Part shown: positions 8,675-18,344 of the stretch, piece after piece | Position numbering within the stretch: position 1 is the stretch's first letter | Layout: every line of letters starts with the position of its first letter | Source: Gemmatimonadota bacterium | Lineage (GTDB): Bacteria; Latescibacterota; UBA2968; UBA8231 | Direction of reading: 5' to 3' | DNA length: 64,000 bases | Assembly (NCBI GenBank): GCA_018660835.1 | Contig: JABJJN010000008.1 | Location: forward strand, 110,977 to 174,976 | Program-made: the position numbers and the translations under genes | Notes under the pieces: model-generated | The model's input: the letters and a program-made list of their open reading frames with translations, nothing else | Databases searched by the model: none | What the model was told of the DNA's origin: nothing

Positions 8675-10828
8675 ATGACATCTCAGCACACAGTGCCTGC
8701 CCATCGCCAGGTTCTCTGCATGAGCGCCGGCGATCTCGAGGCACATGGACAACTCCACGATGTCATGCTCGTGGACGATGGCATCCGACTACGCGACCGA
8801 GTCCTCGTCGAGGACGACGCGACCGCCATTGGCTGTCCGGAAGGCGGCGAAAATCGCTCGTGGTTTGAGCCACTCGTATCTGGTGCGCGCCTGCGCAAGA
8901 TCCTTGTCCTTGATGATAACAGGGCACGCGCCGTGTTACTCACCTGGTGTGGCACCGAGGCAGACGGCAACGAAGCAGCTCTGCACATCGCAGTAAATGG
9001 CATCGAGATCGTGCGTCCCCCAACAAGCCAGGTGCATCCACAGTGCCGGCACTACTATACACCGGACTGGGGTGGTTCACATTTCGACAACTGGTTCGTC
9101 GTGGCCCTGCCTGTGGGTGCGCTGCACGCTGGCGACAACACATTGGAAATGTGGTGCGATGACGAGACCTCTACCGCAGACAGTCCCGCTTGGGAAGTGA
9201 TGGTCGCCGCCGACAGCGAGCGGCACCGCGGCTGCGACCCACCGCTGCCAGCGGTAGGTCGCAGCGCCTTCAGCGACGATGGCGGATCGACGTGGGATGC
9301 CAAGCGCCTGGGACGCAGCAATGACATCGCCGGAGAATACTGCGTACGTCTCAGCCTGGAGAGCCACCGACGCCGTGGCGTGTTGCGCTCCGGCGTAATC
9401 GACTCAACCACAGGCGGCCAGGATGGCGGCGACTCGAATCTGCACCGACATCTCATCGTCAGCCAGTGTGACATCACATGCGACGTGGACATGCCCGCAG
9501 GAACGCAGGTGGATGTGCGCGTGCGTTATGCAGATACACCACGAGCCAGCGGCGACGGTTGGTCCGAGTGGGAGCAGCTGGTAGATCTCCGAGGCTCGCG
9601 CCTATCTCCCCCGGGCCGGTGGCTACAGCTCGAAGTAGAGTTGTCGACGCAGGACCCCCTCGTCTCACCCACCCTGAAGGGCGTCCACGTCGAGGCGAAG
9701 GTGGAGGTCGCACAGATCGACACGGCCCCACGGTCCCGCCTGCTCGAATCACGCAATGGACGCGCCGTCCCTTCTTCTTTCGACTACGCGTGGGAGAAGC
9801 CCGAGATGCTCGCCGACCTGCGTGAACGCTTCGAGTTGGATGCCGTCGTCGCTGGTGCGACGACCGAGTTTGAGGCACAGCTACGCCTGATGAACTGGTC
9901 CTATCGTATTCCGCTCGGCAACCTGGACCATTATGCCTGGCGCTATCACGACCTGCCGCAGTTGGAACGCGATGCGGACGGGGCGATCCGTCTTCTGGGG
10001 CCCTACGAGGGTTCACGCCGTCAGGGACATTGCCTCTACTGCAATCTGACTCTTGTCGCAGCACTGTTGTCTTTTGGCTACGCCGCGCGCTGGGTGAACA
10101 TCTCCACAAAGCACACGTATGGGCATGAGGTCACCGAGGTCTGGTCCAACGATTTCGGCAAGTGGGTCCACCTCGACGCGACACGTGATTTCTATGTCTA
10201 TGACTTGGATTCCGGCCTGCCTCTGAGCCTCACAGAGATCGGCGAGCACGTGGGACGTGTGATTCCGGAGCCGGTGACGTGGGAACGGCCGATCCAGGCT
10301 CAGGTAGCTCGCGTCGACCCGGAGGCAGCGGGCATGGGGTGCAGACAACCAGGACATGGGCATGACATTCTGTTCGAAAATGGGCTGGATCTTCTGCAGA
10401 TGATCGGCCACTTGCAGATGCCGATGCGCAACGATTTTGCCAGCCGTCCACAACCGGTGCCGTGGCGGGTGAGCAGTAACTGGGGCTCCAGCGAGTTCGT
10501 CACCTGGCACAGTGAGCGCTTCCCACCGAAGCTGGAATACGAACACACGACGGGTCGGCTGCAAGATTGGGAGCCGGTTCTGCAGGAAGCACGGGTGCAC
10601 CTGATCGAAACGGCGACAGTGGGGCAGCTACGCGTCGAGGTCGAGACGGTGACACCGTGGTTCGAGACCTTCGAGGTGAGTGTGGATGACAACCACTGGT
10701 TGAGTCAGTCAGAATCGGCATGGACGTGGAGCCTTCACGAAGGCGTCAACCACCTGCGCGTACGAGCCTGCAATCGCTTCGGTGTGCGCGGTAGCGTCAG
10801 CGAGATGACGTTGGTCCTGCCATCTTAA
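8675..10828 (+). CDS. Transglutaminase-like cysteine protease-fold protein
   Basis: A 717-residue multidomain protein. The first ~370 residues look like beta-sandwich domains. Residues ~395-510 form a transglutaminase-like core with a candidate triad: Cys453 in GHCLYC, His484 in YGHEVTEVW and Asp501 in HLDAT; spacing from Cys453 to the following AAR matches the family. The C-terminal ~130 residues look Ig-like. Family members act as transglutaminases, peptidases or amidases. No signal peptide is obvious at this start, so location is unsure. It probably forms an operon with the CBM9-like gene before it and the small gene after it. Confidence 0.75.
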   Translation: MTSQHTVPAHRQVLCMSAGDLEAHGQLHDVMLVDDGIRLRDRVLVEDDATAIGCPEGGENRSWFEPLVSGARLRKILVLDDNRARAVLLTWCGTEADGNEAALHIAVNGIEIVRPPTSQVHPQCRHYYTPDWGGSHFDNWFVVALPVGALHAGDNTLEMWCDDETSTADSPAWEVMVAADSERHRGCDPPLPAVGRSAFSDDGGSTWDAKRLGRSNDIAGEYCVRLSLESHRRRGVLRSGVIDSTTGGQDGGDSNLHRHLIVSQCDITCDVDMPAGTQVDVRVRYADTPRASGDGWSEWEQLVDLRGSRLSPPGRWLQLEVELSTQDPLVSPTLKGVHVEAKVEVAQIDTAPRSRLLESRNGRAVPSSFDYAWEKPEMLADLRERFELDAVVAGATTEFEAQLRLMNWSYRIPLGNLDHYAWRYHDLPQLERDADGAIRLLGPYEGSRRQGHCLYCNLTLVAALLSFGYAARWVNISTKHTYGHEVTEVWSNDFGKWVHLDATRDFYVYDLDSGLPLSLTEIGEHVGRVIPEPVTWERPIQAQVARVDPEAAGMGCRQPGHGHDILFENGLDLLQMIGHLQMPMRNDFASRPQPVPWRVSSNWGSSEFVTWHSERFPPKLEYEHTTGRLQDWEPVLQEARVHLIETATVGQLRVEVETVTPWFETFEVSVDDNHWLSQSESAWTWSLHEGVNHLRVRACNRFGVRGSVSEMTLVLPS

Positions 10829-10855
10829 CAACGACACACGTAGCCAGGAGACGCA

Positions 10856-11083
10856 ATGATTCACGCCTATAGCAATGAAACGCAGACACGCTGGGACCGC
10901 GGTGAATTGCAGGTCCAACTACTGCAGGTGAACAACCCGCGGCCCATCGGCTATTGTGATGGTACGGACAAGGACGTCGCCGAACTGCGGCAGATTGCCG
11001 AGTCTGAAGGCGCTGAAGAATTTCATGTAGCAAAGAAGGAACTCAAGAGCGGCCGTGAGATCTGGACACTCGGCGCGCCGTAG
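10856..11083 (+). CDS. Small conserved-looking protein, unknown
   Basis: A 75-residue soluble, acidic protein with no motif I recognise. Support for it being a real gene comes from a good ribosome-binding site (CCAGGAG, six bases before the ATG), its position 27 bases after the transglutaminase-like gene on the same strand, and the lack of any competing frame. No function is offered. Confidence 0.55.
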   Translation: MIHAYSNETQTRWDRGELQVQLLQVNNPRPIGYCDGTDKDVAELRQIAESEGAEEFHVAKKELKSGREIWTLGAP

Positions 11084-11098
11084 AAACGATCGGCTTAC

Positions 11099-11692
11099 TC
11101 AGGCTTCGCGATTCTCATTCAGGTCCTTGAGCAGACCCGTAGCCAGATCGTAGATCCAGCCGTGCAGATAGAGTTTCTGATCTCTATCCCAGGCGTCTAG
11201 GACAATACTGTTCGAGGCGAGCGACTCCACTTGGGCACGCGTGTTCAGCTCACACAGGCGACGAAAACGGGACGCCTCATCCAACTCTTTCAGCTCGTCG
11301 TGGTAACGCCGTCGTACATTGCTCACGTGGTCGACCCACACGCCGAGGGGGCCGTAGGCGGGAGCACCGAGGGATGCTAACACGCCACCGCAGCCATAAT
11401 GGCCACACACGACGACATGCTCCACCTGCAGTGTCGCCACGGCAAATTGAACAACAGACAGCACATTGACATCGCCCGGGGCCACGACATTGGCAATGTT
11501 GCGATGCACGAAAATTTCGCCGGGGTCGAGGCCAACGATGACATTGGGGGGCACGCGGGAGTCAGCGCAGCCGATCCACAGAATTCTGGGTCGCTGCTCT
11601 TCTGCCAGTCGTTCGAAGTAACCGGGGTCATGCTGCCGGACGTGTTCAGCCCACTGCCGATTGTTCTCGAAAACTTCCGGAAGGTATCTCAT
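11099..11692 (-). CDS. can: Beta-class carbonic anhydrase
   Basis: A 197-residue zinc enzyme interconverting CO2 and bicarbonate in the cytoplasm. The zinc ligands line up with E. coli Can by number: Cys42 and Asp44 in GCADSR, His98 and Cys101 in GHYGCGG, and Arg46 of the Asp-Arg dyad is present. No signal peptide. Nothing in the neighbourhood indicates a special role, so housekeeping supply of bicarbonate is most likely. It converges with the small gene at 10856-11083 with a 15 bp gap. Confidence 0.96.
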   Translation of the reverse strand: MRYLPEVFENNRQWAEHVRQHDPGYFERLAEEQRPRILWIGCADSRVPPNVIVGLDPGEIFVHRNIANVVAPGDVNVLSVVQFAVATLQVEHVVVCGHYGCGGVLASLGAPAYGPLGVWVDHVSNVRRRYHDELKELDEASRFRRLCELNTRAQVESLASNSIVLDAWDRDQKLYLHGWIYDLATGLLKDLNENREA

Positions 11693-11862
11693 GAACAGAA
11701 CCTCCGGCAGTAGCGGGCACTTCGCAAGATCACCTGGCTTCAGGCCTCATTGGGCATGTCCCTGCGCAGGTTGTTTCCGTTTCGGCGTCAGCACGAGGAG
11801 TGTCCCAACCAGCCGATAGCCTCAATATCTCTTGGCGAAGGTCTCGACGATCTGCGTGAGTT

Positions 11863-13899
11863 TCACCTAAAGACCCATTCTTTTCTGTGCGGCGAGGAAC
11901 AGACGGTGACCGTGCCTTCCCGAGCCCCTGGAACCACAACTTCCAACTCCTGGTCGCCAATCACTCCCACGTGCCGACCTTCCCGCTCAGTCCAGAACTT
12001 GGTCTTGGATCCTGGCTGCACAGCAAAAAGAGACAACAGTCGACACTGACTGCTGCTCTCGATGAGGGTTTCGAAGAATGGGCAATCGCGCTCTGGCAGA
12101 ACACCTCCAAACTGATCCAGATTCCATGGTGCCTGATAGCCGTGACGGCCAATTCGACTTGTAGCAGCATCGCCATCCAGGCTGAGGACGCGGGCACTGA
12201 GTCTCACTGATTCACGCTGCAGAAAAAAATCATGCACTTCAATGCCGGTGTCCTTGCGAGCCCCAGTGCTGTCACCGGTCGCGGCAGCCCTGGTCGGCGT
12301 GGAACCAGTATTCCAGCGCAGTGAGATCGACTCTGCCGTGTCCAATTCGATGTCATCCAGCACCACGACGAAACCGGGAAACACATGCAGGACCGTTCGC
12401 AGGCACTGTTTGACTCCATCCCAGGCCGCGGTGGTATCGAGCTTCCACATACCACCCCAATGGTCATCGAAGATGGATTCCACGATGTGACCCTGAGCCC
12501 GAAGCGCTCGTTTTCCGTGCAGGGGTCCCTCGGTGTAATCCGGGTGCAGGACGTAGCATGATCGCATGTCGCGACCGCCGAAAACCGGGATATTGTGTCC
12601 GTAGGCCTGTGCTTCGAAATAGCGAAATCGATCCAGTGTGAAGAAGCCGGCGGGATAGGTCGTTGGTGGTGTCCCCCAATCCACGATCAAGGGCTGGCCT
12701 GCCCCATCGATCACCACCTGTCCGGGGTCGTTGTGCTCATGATTGTCTTCGCGGCGTGCTTTGGAACCGACAACGGACGCTGTCCGATTCGGGTCCCACG
12801 ATGAGCGGCTCGAGATCAAGGCTCCGTGCTCGTGGTACGCCCGCCCCAGAGGCCATACCCCCTGCGCTGATGCAGGTTCCAGATCGGGATCCAGACAGAG
12901 GAGTTGCAGTGGATCAGCCATGGATGTCCGATGACGCAAAGCAAACTCCTGCAAGACGCCATCCTGGCAGGCGGCAGCGACGGCGACCATCCAATCCGCT
13001 TTGAGCACGCCGCGGGGTTGGCCATCACCAAATGCAAACAGATGGCCAGGTGGAACACACATGTGGATGAAGAACCGGCCAATGTCCGGGAAGGGAGCCG
13101 CCGCCAGTCGGTTTTCCCTCTGCTGGGCCCAGCCCATTCGGGCCGTGAAATAGTCGACGATCAGCGCCACGGCCCCGGCATAGCCGAGTCCCTCGTTGAA
13201 TTCCCCCGCAGCGCCGAAGTCCTGCAGATGCCGCTCCATCAGAGGATCAGCAAAGTCGATCAGATTGCGGGCCTCCGGGTGAAGTTCGTCCAGGGCCATG
13301 CCACAGACGCCGAGACCACCGACGATGCAAGTCAGCCAGTTGTTGTTCACACCGATCCACCATGGGTCGGTCTGGATGGCCTCTTGAAATGGACGAACTG
13401 CGCGCTTGTCCAGGCCCATGACGATAGACTCGAGTTGCCCCACATCTAAGTGGGGTCGCAGCCAATTGAGCATGACACCGACATCTTTTGCCAGCATACC
13501 GGTGCGCAGGTGGACGTCGTATTCCGGATCCGTCATACGCGCCCGGTGATTCCAGGCAGGATAGGCGGCATCATCAAACAGGACCTGTGCCTGGCGCAGG
13601 GCTGCTTCGAGCCAGGCCTGATCCTCGTCGACGAGAAACATCAGAGCATGGCGAAGGATGCGCAGGCCCACCGCACGACAGAGGGTATAGTCCATCCCCA
13701 ACAGCTGGGCACTGTACTCATCTCGACCAGGGAAAACCGAGTCGACGAGGTAGGGTTCCAGATCGCGCTCACGTACAGCCGCAGCGCGTATGTCTGCCCA
13801 GAGCTGCGTCGCCACGGGAGAATCGATGATCTGCCTGATCTCGCTCAAGCGCGCACGCCGAACCGTGCTATCCAACGAAAGCAAAATCGATGGGTCCAT
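11863..13899 (-). CDS. Heparinase II/III-like polysaccharide lyase family protein
   Basis: A 678-residue protein with the alpha/alpha-toroid plus beta-sandwich layout of PL12/PL15/PL17-type lyases. Helical N-terminal part with NNNW (185-188) and EFNEGLGY (233-240), then the heparinase II/III-like domain with HEHND (387-391) and VDWG. These enzymes cleave uronic-acid polysaccharides such as alginate or heparan-like glycans by beta-elimination; the substrate is not readable here. No signal peptide is seen, so it may act on imported oligosaccharides. I start at MDPSILLSL; the frame extends to 14052 without a ribosome-binding site. The upstream leader holds two hairpins. Confidence 0.85.
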   Translation of the reverse strand: MDPSILLSLDSTVRRARLSEIRQIIDSPVATQLWADIRAAAVRERDLEPYLVDSVFPGRDEYSAQLLGMDYTLCRAVGLRILRHALMFLVDEDQAWLEAALRQAQVLFDDAAYPAWNHRARMTDPEYDVHLRTGMLAKDVGVMLNWLRPHLDVGQLESIVMGLDKRAVRPFQEAIQTDPWWIGVNNNWLTCIVGGLGVCGMALDELHPEARNLIDFADPLMERHLQDFGAAGEFNEGLGYAGAVALIVDYFTARMGWAQQRENRLAAAPFPDIGRFFIHMCVPPGHLFAFGDGQPRGVLKADWMVAVAAACQDGVLQEFALRHRTSMADPLQLLCLDPDLEPASAQGVWPLGRAYHEHGALISSRSSWDPNRTASVVGSKARREDNHEHNDPGQVVIDGAGQPLIVDWGTPPTTYPAGFFTLDRFRYFEAQAYGHNIPVFGGRDMRSCYVLHPDYTEGPLHGKRALRAQGHIVESIFDDHWGGMWKLDTTAAWDGVKQCLRTVLHVFPGFVVVLDDIELDTAESISLRWNTGSTPTRAAATGDSTGARKDTGIEVHDFFLQRESVRLSARVLSLDGDAATSRIGRHGYQAPWNLDQFGGVLPERDCPFFETLIESSSQCRLLSLFAVQPGSKTKFWTEREGRHVGVIGDQELEVVVPGAREGTVTVCSSPHRKEWVFR

Positions 13900-14021
13900 G
13901 TGAGCGATCTCTTTGGGATTCAGCCGGAGGGTGTATTGCGCTAACCAACCGCTTCCTTGTCCCAGCGACAAGAAGAGGCGAGAGCGTGAGCCCTCGCCTC
14001 TCGAAAGAACTGGCAACATCT

Positions 14022-14035
14022 GGCGCGTATAGCCG
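14022..14035 (+). repeat. GGCGCGTATAGCCG direct repeat, copy 1
   Basis: Identical 14-base copy at 14101-14114; each has CGGC/GCCG-like flanks around GCGTATA and may be a protein-binding site. A third, weaker copy is at 14221-14233. Confidence 0.5.
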
Positions 14036-14100
14036 CCCTCAGATGCCGCCATCGCCTTTCCCCAGAACCGTCTGGTGCAGGCACGTGTGCCCTTCGGCCC

Positions 14101-14114
14101 GGCGCGTATAGCCG
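14101..14114 (+). repeat. GGCGCGTATAGCCG direct repeat, copy 2
   Basis: Exact second copy, 79 bases downstream of the first, in the divergent spacer between the heparinase-like and M81 genes. Confidence 0.5.
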
Positions 14115-14443
14115 CGACAAACCGTTATGCAGAAGGTAGAGGGTCGCGACATCACCCGGTCACCATCGGTATTCCCGATCGTACCTGGCGCGATGCCACT
14201 GAGCTTGCCATCCCCGCCCACCGCGTATACCCGCTGGCTGCGCAAGATGCCGTACTGTATCTGGACAGTATTGGGCGGGGTGGAATGCTGTCAAACCGTC
14301 TCTGCGTATTCAGAATAGGATGTCCGCCAGCACATTGTCCATGTCTCACACGGGCTTGTCTCGCGACCTCTTCTGATCCGATGTTATCCTACGATCGAGA
14401 CCTCACCATGTGGGCAACCCAGACTCTCACTGCGAAAGACACC

Positions 14444-15949
14444 ATGTCCAGAATCCTTATCGCCGAGTGCAAACAGGAGGTGTCTACCTTCAACCCGGCC
14501 CCCAGCCGCTATGAGGACTTTCGCGTCGTCAAAGGCGCCGATTTGCTCGACTTCCACTACAACACACGTGAAGAAGTAGGCGGCGCCCTGAGTGTCTTCG
14601 ATGCAGCGGCTGATGTGGAACTGGTGCCCAGTTACGGCGCCAGCTCCAACACGTCTGGTGGTGTGCTGGCTGCTGAGAGTTTCAATCGATTGTTGCATGA
14701 CTACTCGAGTGCCATCGCGACCGCACGTGATTTGAACACGATCGATGCCGCCTACATTTGCCTGCACGGTGCGATGCAGGCAGAGAACGAAAACGACCCG
14801 GAGGGAGCACTCCTGCACCAGGCTCGACGAATTCTCGGAGAACAGATTCCGATTGTCGTCTCTGTCGATATCCACGGGATCCTTACGGACCGCATGCTGC
14901 AACTCGCCGATGCGGTCGTCGTCTATCACACGTACCCACACATCGACTTCTACGAGACCGGGGTTCGAGCGGCGACACTGCTGCTGAAGATCCTGCGGGA
15001 CGAAATTCGTCCCGTCACGGCACGTGTGAAGATTCCTACGCTGGCCCGCGGTGATGAGATGATCACGGCGACGGGTGCCGTCGGTGAGTGCATTCGCAAG
15101 GCACAGGAGATCGAGGCCGGTGTGGACGGGTTGGCAGCAGGTGTCATGTGGGGTAATCCCTTCACCGATGTGCCCGAATTGCGCAGCAACGCCGTCGTCG
15201 TGATGGATGGAGACGAGGAAGCAGCACAGACACTGGCTCTCGATCTGGCGCAGAGATTCTGGACTCATCATGAAAAGATGCAGGTTCCACTGGCCAGCTT
15301 ACAGGACGCCGTGCAGCAAGCAGCGGCCGTCGCCGCCGGCACCGTTGTGATGATGGATGCTGCCGATGCGACCAGTTCGGGCGCCTCAGGTGATAGCAAT
15401 GCGATCCTGCGCGAAGCACTGCATCAGGGCTACGAGGGCACCATCCTGGCACCTCTTGTTGATCAGGCCGCCGTTGAATTCGCTTTTCGCGCTGGTGTCG
15501 GTGGTAGCTTTCGCGCGCACCTCGGCGGTGCCGTCGACGGCCAACGATATCGACCACTGGAACTCGATGTCCAGGTGCGTTCGCTGTCGGACGGCAAGTT
15601 CCGTAGCGAGTCCTTCGGTTGGCCCTGGGATGCGGGTAAAACCGCGGTCTTGGTGGCGGATCAGGCGACGCTGGTTGTGAGCACGCGACCGGTGAGTCTC
15701 TTCGATCGTTCCTTCTTCTATGCCAACGGCCAGGATCCGCGTCACTTCGACATGGTCGTGGTGAAGTCGCCGCACGCCGAACCGCACATGTTCGCCGATT
15801 GGTGTGCGAAACTCATCAACGTCGATGCTCCTGGCTCGACCAGTGCGAATCTGCCGAGTCTTGGCCACACAATCTGCGAGCGCCCGATCATCCCTCTGGA
15901 TGAGGGCGTGACCTTCGACCCTGTCGCCGACGTTTTTCGGCGATCGTAA
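14444..15949 (+). CDS. M81 family metallopeptidase (MlrC/microcystinase C-like)
   Basis: A 501-residue MlrC-family protein: an N-terminal DUF1485 region and C-terminal MlrC domain. Candidate zinc ligands are Asp142 and His144 in SVDIHG and His166 in YPHIDFYETG. MlrC finishes microcystin breakdown in Sphingomonas, but most homologues lie in catabolic clusters of unrelated bacteria and their substrates are unknown. The start MSRILIAE is chosen because homologues begin at this first beta strand; an upstream ATG at 14408 would add 12 residues, and the frame back to 14075 is not conserved. It converges with the ceramidase-like gene, 17 bp apart. Confidence 0.85.
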   Translation: MSRILIAECKQEVSTFNPAPSRYEDFRVVKGADLLDFHYNTREEVGGALSVFDAAADVELVPSYGASSNTSGGVLAAESFNRLLHDYSSAIATARDLNTIDAAYICLHGAMQAENENDPEGALLHQARRILGEQIPIVVSVDIHGILTDRMLQLADAVVVYHTYPHIDFYETGVRAATLLLKILRDEIRPVTARVKIPTLARGDEMITATGAVGECIRKAQEIEAGVDGLAAGVMWGNPFTDVPELRSNAVVVMDGDEEAAQTLALDLAQRFWTHHEKMQVPLASLQDAVQQAAAVAAGTVVMMDAADATSSGASGDSNAILREALHQGYEGTILAPLVDQAAVEFAFRAGVGGSFRAHLGGAVDGQRYRPLELDVQVRSLSDGKFRSESFGWPWDAGKTAVLVADQATLVVSTRPVSLFDRSFFYANGQDPRHFDMVVVKSPHAEPHMFADWCAKLINVDAPGSTSANLPSLGHTICERPIIPLDEGVTFDPVADVFRRS

Positions 15950-15966
15950 GCTGCGGGTGCCTTGCC

Positions 15967-17316
15967 CTATCGACTACGACCTTGAGTTCGAAGTCGCTCT
16001 GCCAACACGAGGAACGTTTCCCTCACAGCATTGTTGATGCCGAGCGCCACGGGTCCCGGGCCATTCTTGCTGTACGTATTGGCTCGATCCACCTCGTATC
16101 CGCCTTCGGCAATCAGCTCGTCCGTCGGCATGTAGTTCCGACCGTCCTGGCAATAGCCCCAGGCTATCAGCTTCTGATCCTGCAGCCATTGGCGTAGCAG
16201 TGGCTGCCACTCCGCGAGGACTTCGTTCGCCAGCCACGCAATTTGATGCCCCTCTGCGAGGCGTATCAAGCCGACATTCCATGGCAGAAAACGCACAGGA
16301 GGGATCCCCGCACGAAGTCGCTCACCCCAATACTCCCCGAGATTCTTCTCCAACTCGTCATCCCGACAAGCCAGGGTTTCCCAATGGGACGACTCGGGTA
16401 GTTTCGCATGATCTTTGGGTGCCATCGCGAAGTCTGCCACGCACCCCACATCCAGTTCAATGACTTCCCCCGTGTCCTGCAGCGCCGTGATCACATCACC
16501 GGCGATCTGTTTCCCCGTTGCGACGTAGTCACCGGGTTCTGACGTACGGAAAGTCCCCGTGGTCATGTCTGCCAGTTGACGTGGCCGCACATTTCCAGCG
16601 AGCCCCTGGATGAACTGGGCGTGTACGTCGCCCGCCAGATGCTCGGCGAGATGATTCCTGCTGATCCCGGGCCAATCTGCAGAAATGCCCTGCCAGCTGA
16701 AGCCATATACCATGACGGGGTGGCATCCGTGGCTGAATAACACACACCGTTCATTCCCCGTAGCGGCCTGCAGATCAAGGACCCAGAGATCTGGATTGTA
16801 GAATCCATCCGGATTTGGCCCCATGCCCATTTCGCCATCCGCATCTCGGCGACGGCGGTTGATACCAATCTGCGAGGCGCCATGACAGACCCGAACAGAC
16901 ACGTCCTGAAGCATCTCGATCGCATCGATCGACATCTTCAAACACCGCTGGATCAGATCGGCTTCATAGGCCACCAGGTCTTCTGGCTTCTGTTCTGTCG
17001 TCGCATACCCCTCGAAACCCGACATGGGGCCGCTGTGGGTGTGGGAGAAGTTGATGACAATGGCGTCGAAGGGAATGCCCGTCATCGCTGACAGTTCCTG
17101 GCGAAAGCCACTCGTCTGCGGCCACGCCATCCCGATCATGTCGATGGATAACCACAGGGTGCGCGCGCCCTTCGCATCCTCAAGCACCAATGCCTGAGCG
17201 ACGAGGCGATCGATGATCTGGGTACCGGGCGAGAACCGGGGTCCCCTTCCCCCCATGGGGAGTCCGAGGGGCGGCGTTGAATCGATCTGAGTCCATCCGG
17301 CCTTTGCCATCTTCAC
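15967..17316 (-). CDS. Neutral/alkaline ceramidase-like hydrolase
   Basis: A 449-residue protein matching the N-terminal catalytic domain of neutral/alkaline non-lysosomal ceramidases: STPPLGLPMGGR near the start, FSHTHSGP (90-97) with zinc-binding histidines, GINRRRRD (151-158), FSHGCHP (194-200) and QGLAGNVRP. Family members hydrolyse the amide bond of ceramide; the stand-alone domain versions common in environmental bacteria are uncharacterised and may cleave other amides. There is no signal peptide and the C-terminal Ig-like domain of true ceramidases is absent, so cytoplasmic and different chemistry is possible. Confidence 0.8.
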   Translation of the reverse strand: MKMAKAGWTQIDSTPPLGLPMGGRGPRFSPGTQIIDRLVAQALVLEDAKGARTLWLSIDMIGMAWPQTSGFRQELSAMTGIPFDAIVINFSHTHSGPMSGFEGYATTEQKPEDLVAYEADLIQRCLKMSIDAIEMLQDVSVRVCHGASQIGINRRRRDADGEMGMGPNPDGFYNPDLWVLDLQAATGNERCVLFSHGCHPVMVYGFSWQGISADWPGISRNHLAEHLAGDVHAQFIQGLAGNVRPRQLADMTTGTFRTSEPGDYVATGKQIAGDVITALQDTGEVIELDVGCVADFAMAPKDHAKLPESSHWETLACRDDELEKNLGEYWGERLRAGIPPVRFLPWNVGLIRLAEGHQIAWLANEVLAEWQPLLRQWLQDQKLIAWGYCQDGRNYMPTDELIAEGGYEVDRANTYSKNGPGPVALGINNAVRETFLVLAERLRTQGRSR

Positions 17317-17399
17317 CTGTCATCTGGTTGAGCATGTCTGCAGGGGAGCCCTGATTGCACAGGCTCATCGTATAGATTCGAAGAAGAATCCCGCGAGTC

Positions 17400-18344
17400 C
17401 TAGGTTGTGGCGTCCGATCCACCCAGAAGGGGAGACCAGTATTGCCACAGATTCTGCGGCACATCGTAGCGCTTAAGTTTTCGCCCTTGGTGATCCAACG
17501 GTAGAAAGCCTGTCGCCGGCGCCGGGTCGTCAGCGGTGTGCGCAGGTGGTGACCATGGTGTGCCATCCTTGTCGGGAAACATCACCATCGGTGCCTGCTG
17601 CCGCATTTCTCTGTGGGAGTAACGGGCAAATTGCGCCACGCGGGGCTGTTGTGAGCCTGCAGCATTCGTCGACCCGACGTGCGTCGTCAAACCATGAAAG
17701 AGCATGGCGTCCCCCGCTCTCCCTGTCATGCAGACCACTTCACCGACACTGGGGTCTCGATCAAGCAAAGCCCGGTGCCCACCGCTACGCACAGGCTCGG
17801 TGAATAGATACGAACCATCAAACTGCTCAGGGTGTTCGAGGAAATATCGCTGATTCGCCAGGTGTGACCTGGGCCAGTAGGCCGTGCCGCCGCCCTTGGC
17901 ACTGCTGACATCCCAGAGCAACACAGCGAAGAACGCCATGAACCCACCTCCCCAGCCTGTCGCATAGCCATCCAGATGACCATCAACGGGGGCGACCCAC
18001 TCGCTGCCTGGCGCACTCGGCAAAATCACACGCGTCATCGGCACCTGCCGCGTCCACGGCTGCCCCGCGGGGTGAGAGGGGGCAAAGGCGTCTCCCCCCA
18101 GCTGCTCGACGATGGATTGCAGGTTGTCCACGTCGTATAGATTGGGGCCCAGCTCAGGCCAGCCGCCCTCCGGCGCGTAGCGGCCCACCGGCCACGTGTC
18201 AGGGTCGCCGAGGTCGACGCCATCTGTACACGCAGCACGCATCTGAGACTGCCAACCTGCAAGGATATCAGCAGGGATCAGGCCCTGGATCGGCAGCGCT
18301 CCCTCCGCTTTGAACTCGTCCAATTGTGCTGACGATAGTTGCAT
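17400..18344 (-). CDS. Phytanoyl-CoA dioxygenase family protein (PhyH)
   Basis: A 314-residue Fe(II)/2-oxoglutarate oxygenase. The jelly-roll ligands are visible: His123 and Asp125 in GHLDG, His222 in THVGSTN and Arg235 (2-oxoglutarate carboxylate) in QPRVAQFARYS; GDAMLFHG precedes the distal His. Such PhyH proteins hydroxylate many small molecules, and the substrate is unknown. I start at MQLSSAQLDEF, as the extension to 18467 overlaps the promoter region of the porin. It may be cotranscribed with the ceramidase-like gene 83 bases downstream. Confidence 0.85.
   Translation of the reverse strand: MQLSSAQLDEFKAEGALPIQGLIPADILAGWQSQMRAACTDGVDLGDPDTWPVGRYAPEGGWPELGPNLYDVDNLQSIVEQLGGDAFAPSHPAGQPWTRQVPMTRVILPSAPGSEWVAPVDGHLDGYATGWGGGFMAFFAVLLWDVSSAKGGGTAYWPRSHLANQRYFLEHPEQFDGSYLFTEPVRSGGHRALLDRDPSVGEVVCMTGRAGDAMLFHGLTTHVGSTNAAGSQQPRVAQFARYSHREMRQQAPMVMFPDKDGTPWSPPAHTADDPAPATGFLPLDHQGRKLKRYDVPQNLWQYWSPLLGGSDATT

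Larger units (their letters stand above)
13900..14443. other. 544 bp divergent spacer with hairpins and a thrice-repeated GCGTATA motif
   Basis: This is the only gene-free stretch over 300 bases. It separates the heparinase-like gene (leftward) from the M81 gene (rightward). Seen directly: a stem CTTGTC/GACAAG with a five-base loop (13956-13972), a nine-base perfect stem AGAGGCGAG/CTCGCCTCT with a ten-base loop (13974-14001), a 14-base direct repeat GGCGCGTATAGCCG, and a related CCGCGTATACCCG. Frames on both strands here are short and resemble no family I know. No tRNA. Confidence 0.6.

Noticed and set aside
9474-10109. Arginine-rich 211-codon frame on the minus strand
   Set aside because: It shadows the transglutaminase-like gene; its composition is typical of antisense GC-rich frames.
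14075-14443. Long in-frame extension of the M81 gene upstream of 14408
   Set aside because: The text is basic and low-complexity, has no ribosome-binding site and overlaps the repeat-rich spacer; homologues start at the MSRILIAE strand.
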